Of a stretch of DNA of 51,029 nt, positions 43,270 through 51,019 are shown piece by piece. A program made the translations under genes and the position numbers. The DNA is from an uncultured Bacilli bacterium (GTDB lineage: Bacteria; Bacillota_I; Bacilli_A; RF39; UBA660), in assembly GCA_934131175.1 (NCBI GenBank), contig CAKOZD010000010.1, positions 1 to 51,029 of the forward strand. Reading direction: 5' to 3'. The notes under the pieces were generated by a model. It was given only the letters and a program-made list of their open reading frames with translations. It had not been told where the DNA came from and searched no databases. The stretch's first letter is position 1. Each line of letters begins with the position of its first letter.

Positions 43270-43985
43270 TATATCACCTCACATATAATATCATCAAAAG
43301 TATCTTTTTGAGTAATAGTAATTTCTTTTTCTTTTGCCATTTCAAGTACTGCTAAAAAAGTCGCAACAACATATTCTTTAGAAACAACTGGAAAAAGTTC
43401 AAAAAAAGAAACTCTTCTCTTAGTCTTTAATAAATTCTTTATATCATGTCTTCTAGATGAAACACTTATCTCATTTACTGTAACTTTAGTTTTTAAAGGT
43501 TTACTTTCTAATTTTCTTTGATAATACTTTTGAAATGCTAAAATCAAATCATCTAATGAAACATCTACTTTTATTTCTTGAGTCTCATCTATATAATTTT
43601 TTATATTTTCAGGAGATTTTGTATAAATATCTCTTCTTAATTCTTCTTTTTCATGTAAAATTTTAGTTATATCTTTATAAGCTTGATATTCTAATAATCT
43701 ATTTACTAATTCTTCTCTAGGATCTAGTTCTTCATCTTCTTCATCTTCACTCTTACTATTAGGTAGAAGCATTCTAGACTTTATTTCTAATAATTCAGAA
43801 GCAAGTACTAAATATTCTGAAGAAATTTCTAAATTCATTTTTTCTTGTTCATTTAAAAAATCAAAATATTGTTTTGTAATAGAAACTATCTCAATATTCA
43901 TTATATCCATCTTACTTTCTTTAATAAGATGTAATAATAAATCAAGAGGTCCCTCAAAATCATTTATCTTAAATTCTACTTCCAT
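43269..43985 (-). CDS. scpA: ScpA, segregation and condensation protein A (kleisin)
   Basis: 238 residues from ATG 43983-43985. The frame from 44006 adds MCIGCDV, which lies outside the family start. The N-terminus EFKINDFEGPLDLLLHLIKESKMDI is the ScpA signature that binds the Smc neck, and the C-terminal part (KTKRRVSFFELFP and VVATFLAVLEMAKE) is the winged helix that binds Smc. It is followed by scpB with one base shared. It runs from the extended -10 promoter at 44005-44013, divergent from the MerR gene. Confidence 0.95.
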   Translation of the reverse strand: MEVEFKINDFEGPLDLLLHLIKESKMDIMNIEIVSITKQYFDFLNEQEKMNLEISSEYLVLASELLEIKSRMLLPNSKSEDEEDEELDPREELVNRLLEYQAYKDITKILHEKEELRRDIYTKSPENIKNYIDETQEIKVDVSLDDLILAFQKYYQRKLESKPLKTKVTVNEISVSSRRHDIKNLLKTKRRVSFFELFPVVSKEYVVATFLAVLEMAKEKEITITQKDTFDDIICEVI

Positions 43986-44004
43986 AACATCACAACCTAT
44001 GCAC

Positions 44005-44013
44005 ATTATACCA
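44005..44013 (-). promoter_or_regulatory. Extended -10 promoter of scpA
   Basis: The minus strand reads TGGTATAAT 20 bases before the scpA ATG. Confidence 0.5.
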
Positions 44014-44029
44014 TATAGAAGTAAAATTA

Positions 44030-44038
44030 TGCTATAAT
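44030..44038 (+). promoter_or_regulatory. Extended -10 promoter on the plus strand facing the MerR gene
   Basis: TGCTATAAT lies 17 bp from the scpA -10 and points the other way. It could give basal MerR expression in addition to the MerR-type promoter downstream. Confidence 0.4.
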
Positions 44039-44058
44039 GATGTAAATAAATGTTTATG

Positions 44059-44089
44059 TTGACTCTCCCCTTAAGAGTAGTGTTACCAT
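44059..44089 (+). promoter_or_regulatory. MerR-type promoter with 19-bp spacer and dyad operator
   Basis: TTGACT (44059-44064) and TACCAT (44084-44089) are 19 bp apart, the over-long spacing that MerR proteins correct. The spacer region carries a dyad ACTCT-N7-AGAGT (44062-44078). It lies 20 bp before the MerR start, so autoregulation is expected. Confidence 0.6.
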
Positions 44090-44109
44090 ATAACCGAAAG
44101 GAGATTATT

Positions 44110-45237
44110 ATGTATCAAATAGGAGAATTTTCATATCTTGCTGAGACAACAATTAAAACAATTAGATACTATGATAAAATTGGATTGTTAAAGCCTAAAA
44201 AAATAGATGAATTTACTAAATATAGATATTATGATGAATCTCAAATAGAAATAATAAAAAAAATAAAACAATATCAACAAGCAGGATTTTCTCTAGAAGA
44301 AATTAAAAAAATTCTAAAAGAAAACAAAATTGATATAATATCTAATAAGATAAAAGAAGTAGAAGATGAAAATTCTAATAAACTTAAGATACTTAATAAA
44401 TTAAAGGTTAATATGAAAGAAAATGTTGAAGTTATAAATAACCCATTGTTACCTACTCTAACAAAATATCATGTAATAAAGAATAGAAATGAAATAAATA
44501 AGTTTAGATTTAAAGAATGTGAAGAATTCCAAGAAGTATTTATAAACTATGAAAAAGAATATAAAGAAGAAAATATAAAATGTGAAATTGGAATACTTTT
44601 GCCAGATGAAATTTATAAAAATAAAAGTAAATTATTTGATTTAGAACATAACTTTGAAGAAAAAGCATACATAGAATATCATCCAGAATTATATATACAC
44701 ATATCTACTTATGATATAAAGGAAGGATATAAAAAAATAATTAAGTTTGCTAATAAAAATAACTATCAAATAAGAGCACCATTTATAGAAATTAAAAATA
44801 ATGATTATTATGACATTTATATAGAAACATATGATTTAACTAAAGATAATAAAGACTCTGAATTACATAATAAAAGTCTAGAAGAAAGATTAAGAAACAA
44901 AGAAATTATAAAACCTAGTAATGAATTTATTGGTAAATGGCAATTAGTAGGAGAAATAACAGAACCATATAGATATTTTAATCCTAAAGAAGAACACTAT
45001 ATACCAAATACAAAATATAGTTATATAGAAATATATGAAAATTCAAAAACTAATTATGATGAATTAACGTGTATTGATAAATACTTAGTTCATAAAAATA
45101 ATAATAAAGTATTTTTTTCATATTTAAATAAAACTAAATATAATGATATAATTACAATACTTATGAATACAGAAGAAGATAATTCTAGACCATATGAATA
45201 CTATTATAGAAAGGTAAATGAAGATGAAAAGATTTAA
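44110..45237 (+). CDS. MerR-family transcription regulator with effector domains
   Basis: 375 residues from ATG 44110-44112, preceded by AAAGGAG; the frame from 44050 is rejected. Residues 1-70 are a MerR winged helix: YQIGEFSYLAETTIKTIRYY, GLLKP, YRYYDESQ and QAGFSLEEIKKIL. A dimerisation helix follows (about 80-110). Residues about 120-270 look like a GyrI-type ligand domain. The last 100 residues (FIGKWQLVGEITEPY onwards) resemble a small beta-barrel attached to some MerR regulators. It probably senses a small molecule and activates its own promoter. Its target beyond itself and the RNHCP gene is unknown. Confidence 0.85.
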   Translation: MYQIGEFSYLAETTIKTIRYYDKIGLLKPKKIDEFTKYRYYDESQIEIIKKIKQYQQAGFSLEEIKKILKENKIDIISNKIKEVEDENSNKLKILNKLKVNMKENVEVINNPLLPTLTKYHVIKNRNEINKFRFKECEEFQEVFINYEKEYKEENIKCEIGILLPDEIYKNKSKLFDLEHNFEEKAYIEYHPELYIHISTYDIKEGYKKIIKFANKNNYQIRAPFIEIKNNDYYDIYIETYDLTKDNKDSELHNKSLEERLRNKEIIKPSNEFIGKWQLVGEITEPYRYFNPKEEHYIPNTKYSYIEIYENSKTNYDELTCIDKYLVHKNNNKVFFSYLNKTKYNDIITILMNTEEDNSRPYEYYYRKVNEDEKI

Positions 45238-45526
45238 TGAATTAGATGAAGGATTTATTTGTAAACATTGTGGAAAAGAAGTATTACCTCTAGGGTACAC
45301 TTCAAGAGATCATTGTCCATTTTGTTTATATTCAATACATGTAGATATTAATCCAGGAGATAGACAAAATACATGTCTTGGTATGTTAAAACCTATTGGA
45401 ATAGAAAAATATAAAGATACTTATAAAATATTATATAAATGTGAAAAATGTCATATAAATCATAAAAACATCATCGCTAAAGATGATGATATGAATGAAA
45501 TAATAAATATTTCTAAAATAAATTAG
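45224..45526 (+). CDS. RNHCP-domain zinc-binding protein
   Basis: 100 residues from ATG 45224-45226, with AAAGG 9 bases upstream; ATG 45218 is also possible. Four Cys-x2-Cys or His-Cys pieces are seen: CKHC, the signature RDHCPFC, and CEKC. NPGDRQNTC and MLKPIG complete the RNHCP family pattern, which looks like a nucleic-acid-binding zinc ribbon of unknown role. It overlaps the MerR gene by 14 bases and so is co-regulated with it. A terminator follows directly. Confidence 0.82.
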   Translation: MKRFNELDEGFICKHCGKEVLPLGYTSRDHCPFCLYSIHVDINPGDRQNTCLGMLKPIGIEKYKDTYKILYKCEKCHINHKNIIAKDDDMNEIINISKIN

Positions 45527-45552
45527 TTCTCATATTTCTATGAGAACTTTTA
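45525..45552 (+). terminator. Terminator between convergent RNHCP and sortase genes
   Basis: A 10-bp perfect stem (45525-45534 AGTTCTCATA with 45539-45548, loop TTTC) is followed by TTTATT on the plus strand. It may also serve the minus strand, although its T run is poorer there. Confidence 0.8.
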
Positions 45553-46491
45553 TTATCCAACTAACTTTGCATGTACAACTCTTCTTCCTTTATTATCATC
45601 TGTACATGTAGACAAAGTAATAATCTTATCATTTTCATTTAACTCTTCAGAAAAGTTAAATTTACTCTTTTCCTTTAACATATTTAAAAAATCTAAAAAT
45701 TCATTTTTATTGTCATAATTAGTTTGTAAATATGAAGAATCAGGTTCACTATAATATACAGAAAATATTTTATAAGTATACTTTCCATTTTTATTCTTAA
45801 CTACTATATTATGATTAGAAGTTTCAAACCATTTATCAGTAAAAATATTAGATATACTACCAAAAGAAGTTTTATTTATTAAATTATGTCCATAAAATAT
45901 TGTATTAGAATCACTTAAATCACTATTATTTCTATAATCCATAAAAGTCCAACCATTACTATCATATGATTTGTTTATATTATGATTTAAATAAAATTCA
46001 TTATTATCACTTTTAACTATAGGATAATTAATATTAGTACTATCAACACTTATCCAAGAAACTATTTCATTATTAACTTTAGACAATTCAGAAAAATCAA
46101 TACTATTTATATCTTTTTTACCATATATTCTAAATAAATTAGTCTCTAATAAATTAGCTTCATTAGAGTTATCACCACTAGATTTATTATCTTTTTTATC
46201 TTTTACAACACTGTCACTAGCATCATCTAATTTTATTTTTACTGAATTGTTATTTGAACTATAGATATAAGTATACCCAAATACTCCAATTAAAAATACA
46301 AATATAACAACAAAACTTGCTGATGGGTCTCTTTGTAATCTCTTAAAAAATCGTTTTAAATTCATAAACATCTTTTCTATAAAAGAACAAAATGTATAAA
46401 AGTAATAGAAAAATCCTTTTGAAATAACTGATAGTAAAAAGTAAAATCCTTTACTTGTAATATTACATATTTTTCTTAATAAACTTATCAT
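45553..46491 (-). CDS. srtB: Class B sortase
   Basis: 312 residues. The catalytic domain starts near 130 (DFSELSKVNNEIVSWI). The catalytic His is in TIFYGHN (His202), Cys in IITLSTC (Cys296) and Arg in GRRVVHAKL (303/304). NYPIV and FMDYRN are class B signatures. The enzyme joins secreted proteins with a C-terminal sorting motif to the wall. The N-terminus is unusual: about 50 aromatic and basic residues (SKGFFYYFYTFCSFIEKMF) precede the membrane helix at about 58-78, where most SrtB have only a short leader. It is coupled (ATGA) to the small membrane protein upstream. No protein in this window has a clear LPxTG-like motif. Confidence 0.92.
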   Translation of the reverse strand: MISLLRKICNITSKGFYFLLSVISKGFFYYFYTFCSFIEKMFMNLKRFFKRLQRDPSASFVVIFVFLIGVFGYTYIYSSNNNSVKIKLDDASDSVVKDKKDNKSSGDNSNEANLLETNLFRIYGKKDINSIDFSELSKVNNEIVSWISVDSTNINYPIVKSDNNEFYLNHNINKSYDSNGWTFMDYRNNSDLSDSNTIFYGHNLINKTSFGSISNIFTDKWFETSNHNIVVKNKNGKYTYKIFSVYYSEPDSSYLQTNYDNKNEFLDFLNMLKEKSKFNFSEELNENDKIITLSTCTDDNKGRRVVHAKLVG

Positions 46492-46802
46492 AATATTTCA
46501 TCATCTATCACTTTACTTTTTTTCGACTTTTTAATTTTATCTACTTTATCTTTTTCTATGTAATTAGCAGAAAATGGTATAGTAAATACTCTAGTTTCAG
46601 ATAAATCACCTTCATCTTCAATACTATTTAAAAGCTCTTTACCTATAGATGTATCAACATTTGTATCCATATTTGTAGAAGTTGATGTAACACCAGAAAT
46701 AGCACTTTGACCAGAAGCATTCTTTTCTATTTTATTTAATATTACTCCAGTTATAAATGAAAGAATAATTATTCCAATAAAAATATAATATATTGTGTAC
46801 AT
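46488..46802 (-). CDS. Small single-helix membrane protein coupled to sortase B
   Basis: 104 residues. A membrane helix at about 3-22 is followed by a Ser/Thr/Asn-rich stretch, an acidic part, and a basic end (KVDKIKKSKKSKV). There is no sorting motif. It overlaps the sortase start by four bases (ATGA), so the two are made together. By position it could be an accessory to the sortase or a substrate carrier. No family recognised. Confidence 0.6.
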   Translation of the reverse strand: MYTIYYIFIGIIILSFITGVILNKIEKNASGQSAISGVTSTSTNMDTNVDTSIGKELLNSIEDEGDLSETRVFTIPFSANYIEKDKVDKIKKSKKSKVIDDEIL

Positions 46803-46901
46803 AAAATCACCATTTCCTTTTATTCTATTTATATTATAAAACTATATAATGTATATTTATAATAAAATATTCCTAAAAGTTGTAAATTTGACAAATAATA
46901 A

Positions 46902-47252
46902 TTAATCTTTTGGTTTAAATATTAAAGTAAAAATAAAAGAAAATATAATTGCAGCAGTTATACCAGTAGCAGTTAAGTCAAACATTCCCATAAATATTCC
47001 CATTATACCTACACTATTCGCTTTCGCAAGTGCTCCATGTATAAGTGAATGACCAAAACTAGTGATTGGTAATAATGCTCCACCTCCTACTACTTTTATA
47101 ATATAGTCATAAATACTAAAACAATCTAAAAATGCACCAACTACTACTAGAATACTTGTTATATGTCCTGCAGTTAACTTAGAGTTATCAAGAATTATTT
47201 GAGAAATTAAACATACAAAACCACAGAATAAAAATGAATTTATTAATAACAT
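46902..47252 (-). CDS. spoVAE: SpoVAE (SpoVAEb-type) spore membrane protein
   Basis: 116 residues with four hydrophobic segments. The conserved pieces GHITSILVVVGAFLD and GGGALLPITSFGHSLIHGAL define the SpoVAE family; the Gly-rich 'GGGAL.P.TGFG' element is close to that of SpoVAC. The family is part of the SpoVA channel that moves dipicolinic acid into the developing spore and out on germination. It shares a base with the spoVAD stop (TAATG). Confidence 0.93.
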   Translation of the reverse strand: MLLINSFLFCGFVCLISQIILDNSKLTAGHITSILVVVGAFLDCFSIYDYIIKVVGGGALLPITSFGHSLIHGALAKANSVGIMGIFMGMFDLTATGITAAIIFSFIFTLIFKPKD

Positions 47253-48247
47253 TAAACCACCTCCAAACTAATTGCATGACATATAGAATTAATATGCTCT
47301 TTTTGATAAACAAGTATTGGAGAAAATAATGCGCCTGTTGCTAGAAATAAAACTCTTCTTAATTTTTTATTTTTCATCTGACTAAATATATAAGAAAATA
47401 CAACTAAAGCACTACATACTGGTCCACTTCCACCTGCATGAACATCTTTTTGTGTATTTATATCATAAAGCATTACTCCACAATCATTATAGTTTTCTCC
47501 TAGACTTATTGAATAATGATTAAGCATATAATCTTTTACTATTTCTTTTCCATAAACACCTAAATCTCCTGTAACAATTAAATCATAATAATCAGGACTT
47601 CTATTAGTATCTTTTAAATGCCTAAATAATGTATCTATTGCAGCAGGTGCCATAACTCTTCCCATATCATTTACATCATTTTGAGAAAAATCTATTATTT
47701 TACCAAGCGTTGCTGACTCTACTCTTATCATACTCTTTTTATTAGAAAGCAAACAACTTGCTCCACCTGTTGCTGTAAAAGTAGAACTATTAGGTCTTGG
47801 AGCTCCATATTCAGTAGGAAATCTAAATTGTTTTTCACTACTTAGATTATGACTAGATACAACACAACAAGCATTCTTTATAAATCCACCTTCAATAAAG
47901 TTAGAAGCAATAATCATAGAAAGAACACTACTACTGCAAGCTCCATATACTCCTATAAAACTACTACCATAACCATAAGTTCCATAAGTAGATGCAGTTA
48001 TCTGATTTAATAAATCCCCTCCAATTACTAAATCAATTTCTTCCTTTGTCACATATGCTTTCTTAAGTAACAATTTCAAAGATTCTTTAACTAGTTTTAT
48101 TTCTGCTTTTTCAAATGATTTTTCTCCAAAATATAAATCATCATAACTCTTATCAAAATATTTTCTTAAAGGACCTTTCTTCTCATAAGGGCCACATATA
48201 GTACCAGTCTCATTTAAATATACATTCTTATAAAATATTGTTTTCAT
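47252..48247 (-). CDS. spoVAD: SpoVAD, thiolase-fold component of the spore DPA channel
   Basis: 331 residues, close to the Bacillus length (338). The thiolase-like fold shows in GACSSSVLSMIIASNFI (Cys at about 103), FTATGGASCLLSN, and a C-terminal VHAGGSGPVCSALV. SpoVAD binds dipicolinic acid on the inner spore membrane. It overlaps spoVAC by 4 bases (ATGA) and spoVAE by 1 base. This tight C-D-E order is conserved in spore formers. Confidence 0.95.
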   Translation of the reverse strand: MKTIFYKNVYLNETGTICGPYEKKGPLRKYFDKSYDDLYFGEKSFEKAEIKLVKESLKLLLKKAYVTKEEIDLVIGGDLLNQITASTYGTYGYGSSFIGVYGACSSSVLSMIIASNFIEGGFIKNACCVVSSHNLSSEKQFRFPTEYGAPRPNSSTFTATGGASCLLSNKKSMIRVESATLGKIIDFSQNDVNDMGRVMAPAAIDTLFRHLKDTNRSPDYYDLIVTGDLGVYGKEIVKDYMLNHYSISLGENYNDCGVMLYDINTQKDVHAGGSGPVCSALVVFSYIFSQMKNKKLRRVLFLATGALFSPILVYQKEHINSICHAISLEVV

Positions 48248-48687
48248 ATAGCTCCTCCTAATAAATATCTAATCATTCCAAAAAGCCATGCAGAAACTAC
48301 TCCATATAAAATAACGGAACCGGCAAGTTTAAACATATTAGAACCAACTCCATATATTGGTCCTTCTCTTTTATAATCTAGCGCACTACTAGTCATAGAA
48401 TGTGCAAATCCAGTAATTGGTATTAATAAACCACATCTACATATCGTTACTAATTTATCAAAAAATCCAAGAGCTGTACAAAGACTTGCTATAAAGATAT
48501 AAATTACTATCATAAAAGTAGAAGCATCATTTCTAGATAAATTAAAATTTAAACATAATAGTTCTATTATTCCTTCACCAATCAGTCCAATTAATCCTCC
48601 TACTATAAATGCAACAATAGCATTCTTAACTCTATTTTCCTTTGCTTTATGACAATCAGCTATTAAGTCATATTTAACATTTTTCAT
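48244..48687 (-). CDS. spoVAC: SpoVAC, spore membrane channel protein
   Basis: 147 residues with a basic N-terminal cytoplasmic part and about four membrane helices. CGLLIPITGFAHSMTSSALDYKREG is the family hallmark, as is GxGSNMFKLAGSVILYG. SpoVAC is the mechanosensitive-type channel of the SpoVA complex. GGTGAT precedes the start. A terminator lies between it and the sigma factor gene, so it may have its own promoter. Confidence 0.95.
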   Translation of the reverse strand: MKNVKYDLIADCHKAKENRVKNAIVAFIVGGLIGLIGEGIIELLCLNFNLSRNDASTFMIVIYIFIASLCTALGFFDKLVTICRCGLLIPITGFAHSMTSSALDYKREGPIYGVGSNMFKLAGSVILYGVVSAWLFGMIRYLLGGAI

Positions 48688-48730
48688 ATAATCACCATTA
48701 ATAATTTATCCAAAATAAAAAATTACATAC

Positions 48731-48769
48731 AAAAAAACTTAGAATTATAAATTTGTTCTAAGCTTTTTT
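48731..48769 (-). terminator. Terminator between the sigma factor and spoVAC
   Basis: A 7-bp stem CTTAGAA/TTCTAAG (48738-48744, 48756-48762) with an 11-base loop is followed by T7 on the minus strand. It overlaps the sigma gene stop region. Confidence 0.75.
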
Positions 48770-49356
48770 AATATTTTACTCTCATTTCTAGAAACTTGTA
48801 CTTGGCTTATTCCTAATTTTTTAGATGTTTCAGTTTGAGTTAAATCTTCATAATATCTTGCTTTTATTAGTCTTTGCTCATCTTCTGATAACTTTTCTAT
48901 TTCCTCTCGTAAATCTAATTTTTCTGCATTTATATCATCAAAATACTTAAAACTATCAAAAGATGCATCAATTGAGACTACTTCATCTGTTGAAATTAAT
49001 GCATTTGTAATCATTTCTTCTGAAACATCTAAATAAAGTGATAATTCTAGTGTTGTAGGTTCTCTTCCAAGTTTTTGTGTCATGACATCTATTACTTTTA
49101 AAATTTTTTTCTTTAAATCTATTAAATCTTTGCTTATCTTTAAACTACTACATTCTCTTATATACTTGTTAACCTCTCCAACTATATAGTAATATGCATA
49201 TGTTGAAAACTTAACAGAAACATTGGGATCATAATGTTTGTAAGCATCAACTAATCCTAACATACCAGCTTGAAACAAATCGTCACGATCAAACCTTTTG
49301 GGATATTTTGCAATTATACTATAAATAAGTCCTTCATAGTCTAAGACAGTATTCAT
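48745..49356 (-). CDS. Sporulation sigma factor of SigF/SigG type
   Basis: 203 residues with sigma region 2 (FDRDDLFQAGMLGLVDAYKHY and FSTYAYYYIVGEVNKYIREC), a short region 3 (LGREPTTLELSLYLDV) and region 4 (LSEDEQRLIKARYYEDLTQTETSKKLGISQVQVSRNESKILKKLR). The SQVQVSR helix is typical of SigF/SigG. It is shorter than B. subtilis SigF (255) or SigG (260) and starts right at region 2, lacking the N-terminal part. In Bacillus sigF precedes the spoVA genes, as here. GGGAGGAG is the ribosome site. Which of the two it replaces cannot be told from the sequence alone. Confidence 0.85.
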   Translation of the reverse strand: MNTVLDYEGLIYSIIAKYPKRFDRDDLFQAGMLGLVDAYKHYDPNVSVKFSTYAYYYIVGEVNKYIRECSSLKISKDLIDLKKKILKVIDVMTQKLGREPTTLELSLYLDVSEEMITNALISTDEVVSIDASFDSFKYFDDINAEKLDLREEIEKLSEDEQRLIKARYYEDLTQTETSKKLGISQVQVSRNESKILKKLRTNL

Positions 49357-49374
49357 TCTCCTCCCTTCAAATAA

Positions 49375-49414
49375 AATATAAAACGACTTATTAATTAATT
49401 CAATATATTCGACA
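49375..49414 (-). promoter_or_regulatory. Sigma-A promoter with a perfect Spo0A box before the sigma factor gene
   Basis: The minus strand has TTGAAT (49398-49403), a 17-bp spacer and TATATT (49375-49380). A perfect 0A box, TGTCGAA, lies at 49408-49414, 4 bp upstream of the -35. This geometry resembles Spo0A-activated sigma-A promoters. Confidence 0.6.
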
Positions 49415-49430
49415 AAAGAAGAAATAAAAG

Positions 49431-49455
49431 AAAAAAAATAGAGTAAAATCTATTT
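49431..49455 (-). terminator. Terminator after the second membrane-hairpin protein
   Basis: A 7-bp stem AAATAGA/TCTATTT (49436-49442, 49449-49455) is followed by T5 and TTTCTTTTATTTC on the minus strand. It overlaps the stop at 49455-49457. The arm sequence is nearly that of the terminator at 50920. Confidence 0.75.
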
Positions 49456-50174
49456 TATTTTTTTATTAATTTAAAATTATCTTCTCCAAGTACATCTTCT
49501 GATAAATCAAGAAAACTTACATCTAATCCTATTCTTTTAGGATTTAATATTTCAAATAATTCTGGCATAATATTTTCACCATTCATTGCTCTTCTTTTCA
49601 ATTCATCTAATTCTTTATTTGACTTATGATAGTCTGTTCTAAGAGTATCAATATATTCATAGAATATATCTTGATTTAATAAAATTTCTTTCTTAAGCAT
49701 ATCAATTCTTTCCAATTCATTTTTGCACTTTTTCTTTTGTAATAAGTCAAAGCCAACTCTTGGAGCACTTGCTAATAAAGTAATTGGAATAATTGCTGGA
49801 AATAACAATGATAAGTAAAAAGCAATCATTCCAGCTCTTTTTACATCTTTATTAGAAAAATCTATCATCTCATTAAGTAAACGTCTTTCTTCAGAATCAC
49901 TCTTTTTGATTGTGTATACATCATTTAAAATATCATTATATGTTTTTAAAGCACTAACAAAAATTGTATGTTTAATATTTTTTATTTCATCTACTTTGTT
50001 AATCATAAACTCTATATTCGCCTTATTAAACTCTTCTAACGATTCATAATCTTCTCTATTTGGAATATCAAGACATAAAATCTCATCTTTATAAAATGAT
50101 AACTCAAGTGCATTTGATAATTTAATACCATCTAAAAAATAATCATCGTCTCCTGCAACAAAAAAACTCCCCAT
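49455..50174 (-). CDS. Membrane-hairpin protein, paralogue of the next gene upstream
   Basis: 239 residues. Two long charged helical parts flank one hydrophobic stretch at about 110-142 (AGMIAFYLSLLFPAIIPITLLA), which may be a re-entrant or two-helix hairpin. KRRAMNGENIMPELFEIL near residue 190 matches KCRAIAGEDVMNTLLYLT of the upstream gene, so the two are paralogues. No signal peptide. AAGGGGG lies before the start. Not recognised; the position right before the sigma factor gene, where spoIIAA/spoIIAB often lie, is notable. Confidence 0.65.
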   Translation of the reverse strand: MGSFFVAGDDDYFLDGIKLSNALELSFYKDEILCLDIPNREDYESLEEFNKANIEFMINKVDEIKNIKHTIFVSALKTYNDILNDVYTIKKSDSEERRLLNEMIDFSNKDVKRAGMIAFYLSLLFPAIIPITLLASAPRVGFDLLQKKKCKNELERIDMLKKEILLNQDIFYEYIDTLRTDYHKSNKELDELKRRAMNGENIMPELFEILNPKRIGLDVSFLDLSEDVLGEDNFKLIKK

Positions 50175-50186
50175 AAAAAATCCCCC

Positions 50187-50885
50187 TTATTTTTTTATAT
50201 ATTCATAATTATTTGTATTATCTTCATCCTTTAATTTTTCATCAACTGGCACAGTAAGATATAATAATGTATTCATAACATCTTCTCCAGCTATTGCTCT
50301 GCATTTTAACCAATCTAAATAATCATTTAATGTCATATTATAATTTGTCATCCATTCCATTAACTGATTAAGACCAGTACATAATTTATTAGCATCAGAT
50401 ATTGATTTATCTGTTTCACGAACTTTTTTTAAAATACGTAAAATTGTAATTAAATCAAAAATAGCAACTCCTCCACCTAATGAAGCAGCAATAGGTATTG
50501 CTTCAGTAAACAATAAAGAAGTTCCTAATGCAAAAGAACCCATAATTTTAATATCTTTTACATCATCATCAATCATATCCTTATAAAATTTCTTATTTAT
50601 TTCTACACTTCGTTTTGCTTTCTTTGCTTCTCTTAAAAGATTTTTATATAAATCTAATAGTTCATTATAAACATCATTACACGCATTTTGCATTTTTTGT
50701 ATATATATAACAGCAAATTTTCTTTCGGCTTCTTTAAATTCTTCTTTACTATCATAAAGTTCTCTAACAGGACGGTTTGATGTAATTTCATTCTTACATG
50801 TTGTTAAAGCAGCCTCTGTTACATCTTTTATTTCTTCTAAAAATTCATCAATATTTTTTCCTTCTATATTCTTTTTGTTATTCAT
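50187..50885 (-). CDS. Membrane-hairpin protein, paralogue of the next gene downstream
   Basis: 232 residues, with the same layout as the following gene. A charged helical N-terminal part (DVTEAALTTCKNEIT) is followed by a hydrophobic stretch at about 116-145 (GSFALGTSLLFTEAIPIAAS), a helical part, and the shared motif KCRAIAGEDVM. It is 12 bases upstream of the paralogue and begins after GGGGGAG. It is probably an inner-membrane-associated protein; the pair could form a complex. No known family is recognised. Confidence 0.65.
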   Translation of the reverse strand: MNNKKNIEGKNIDEFLEEIKDVTEAALTTCKNEITSNRPVRELYDSKEEFKEAERKFAVIYIQKMQNACNDVYNELLDLYKNLLREAKKAKRSVEINKKFYKDMIDDDVKDIKIMGSFALGTSLLFTEAIPIAASLGGGVAIFDLITILRILKKVRETDKSISDANKLCTGLNQLMEWMTNYNMTLNDYLDWLKCRAIAGEDVMNTLLYLTVPVDEKLKDEDNTNNYEYIKK

Positions 50886-50908
50886 AACTCCCCCTAAAAA
50901 CTTTACAT

Positions 50909-50917
50909 ATTATATCA
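50909..50917 (-). promoter_or_regulatory. Extended -10 promoter of the paralogue pair
   Basis: The minus strand reads TGATATAAT in TATGATATAATATG, 24 bases before the ATG at 50885 and after a terminator. Confidence 0.6.
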
Positions 50918-50919
50918 TA

Positions 50920-50946
50920 AAAAAAAATAGAAGTAAATCTATTTTT
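50920..50946 (-). terminator. Terminator of a gene lying right of the window
   Basis: An 8-bp stem AAAAATAG/CTATTTTT (50923-50930, 50939-50946) is followed by a T run on the minus strand. It implies a minus-strand transcript entering from beyond the right edge. Confidence 0.7.
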
Positions 50947-50991
50947 TATCAGTTGTAATCATTTTATGATAATGTCATGTTATATCTTTTT

Positions 50992-51019
50992 TTGAAAATG
51001 TCAGTTTTCGATGTATAAT
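50992..51019 (+). promoter_or_regulatory. Plus-strand sigma-A promoter facing off the right edge
   Basis: TTGAAA (50992-50997), a 16-bp spacer and a perfect TATAAT (51014-51019) on the plus strand. This is the closest to consensus in the window. The gene it serves lies outside. Confidence 0.55.

Noticed and set aside
46880..46901. Second Spo0A box near the spoVAE end
   Set aside because: TGTCAAA has one mismatch to the box and there is no matching promoter.
48702..48730. SigF-like promoter before spoVAC (GTATG, 14-bp spacer, GGATAAATTA)
   Set aside because: The -10 fits the consensus as I remember it, but the transcript would start only about 8 bases before the ATG and would cut the ribosome site.
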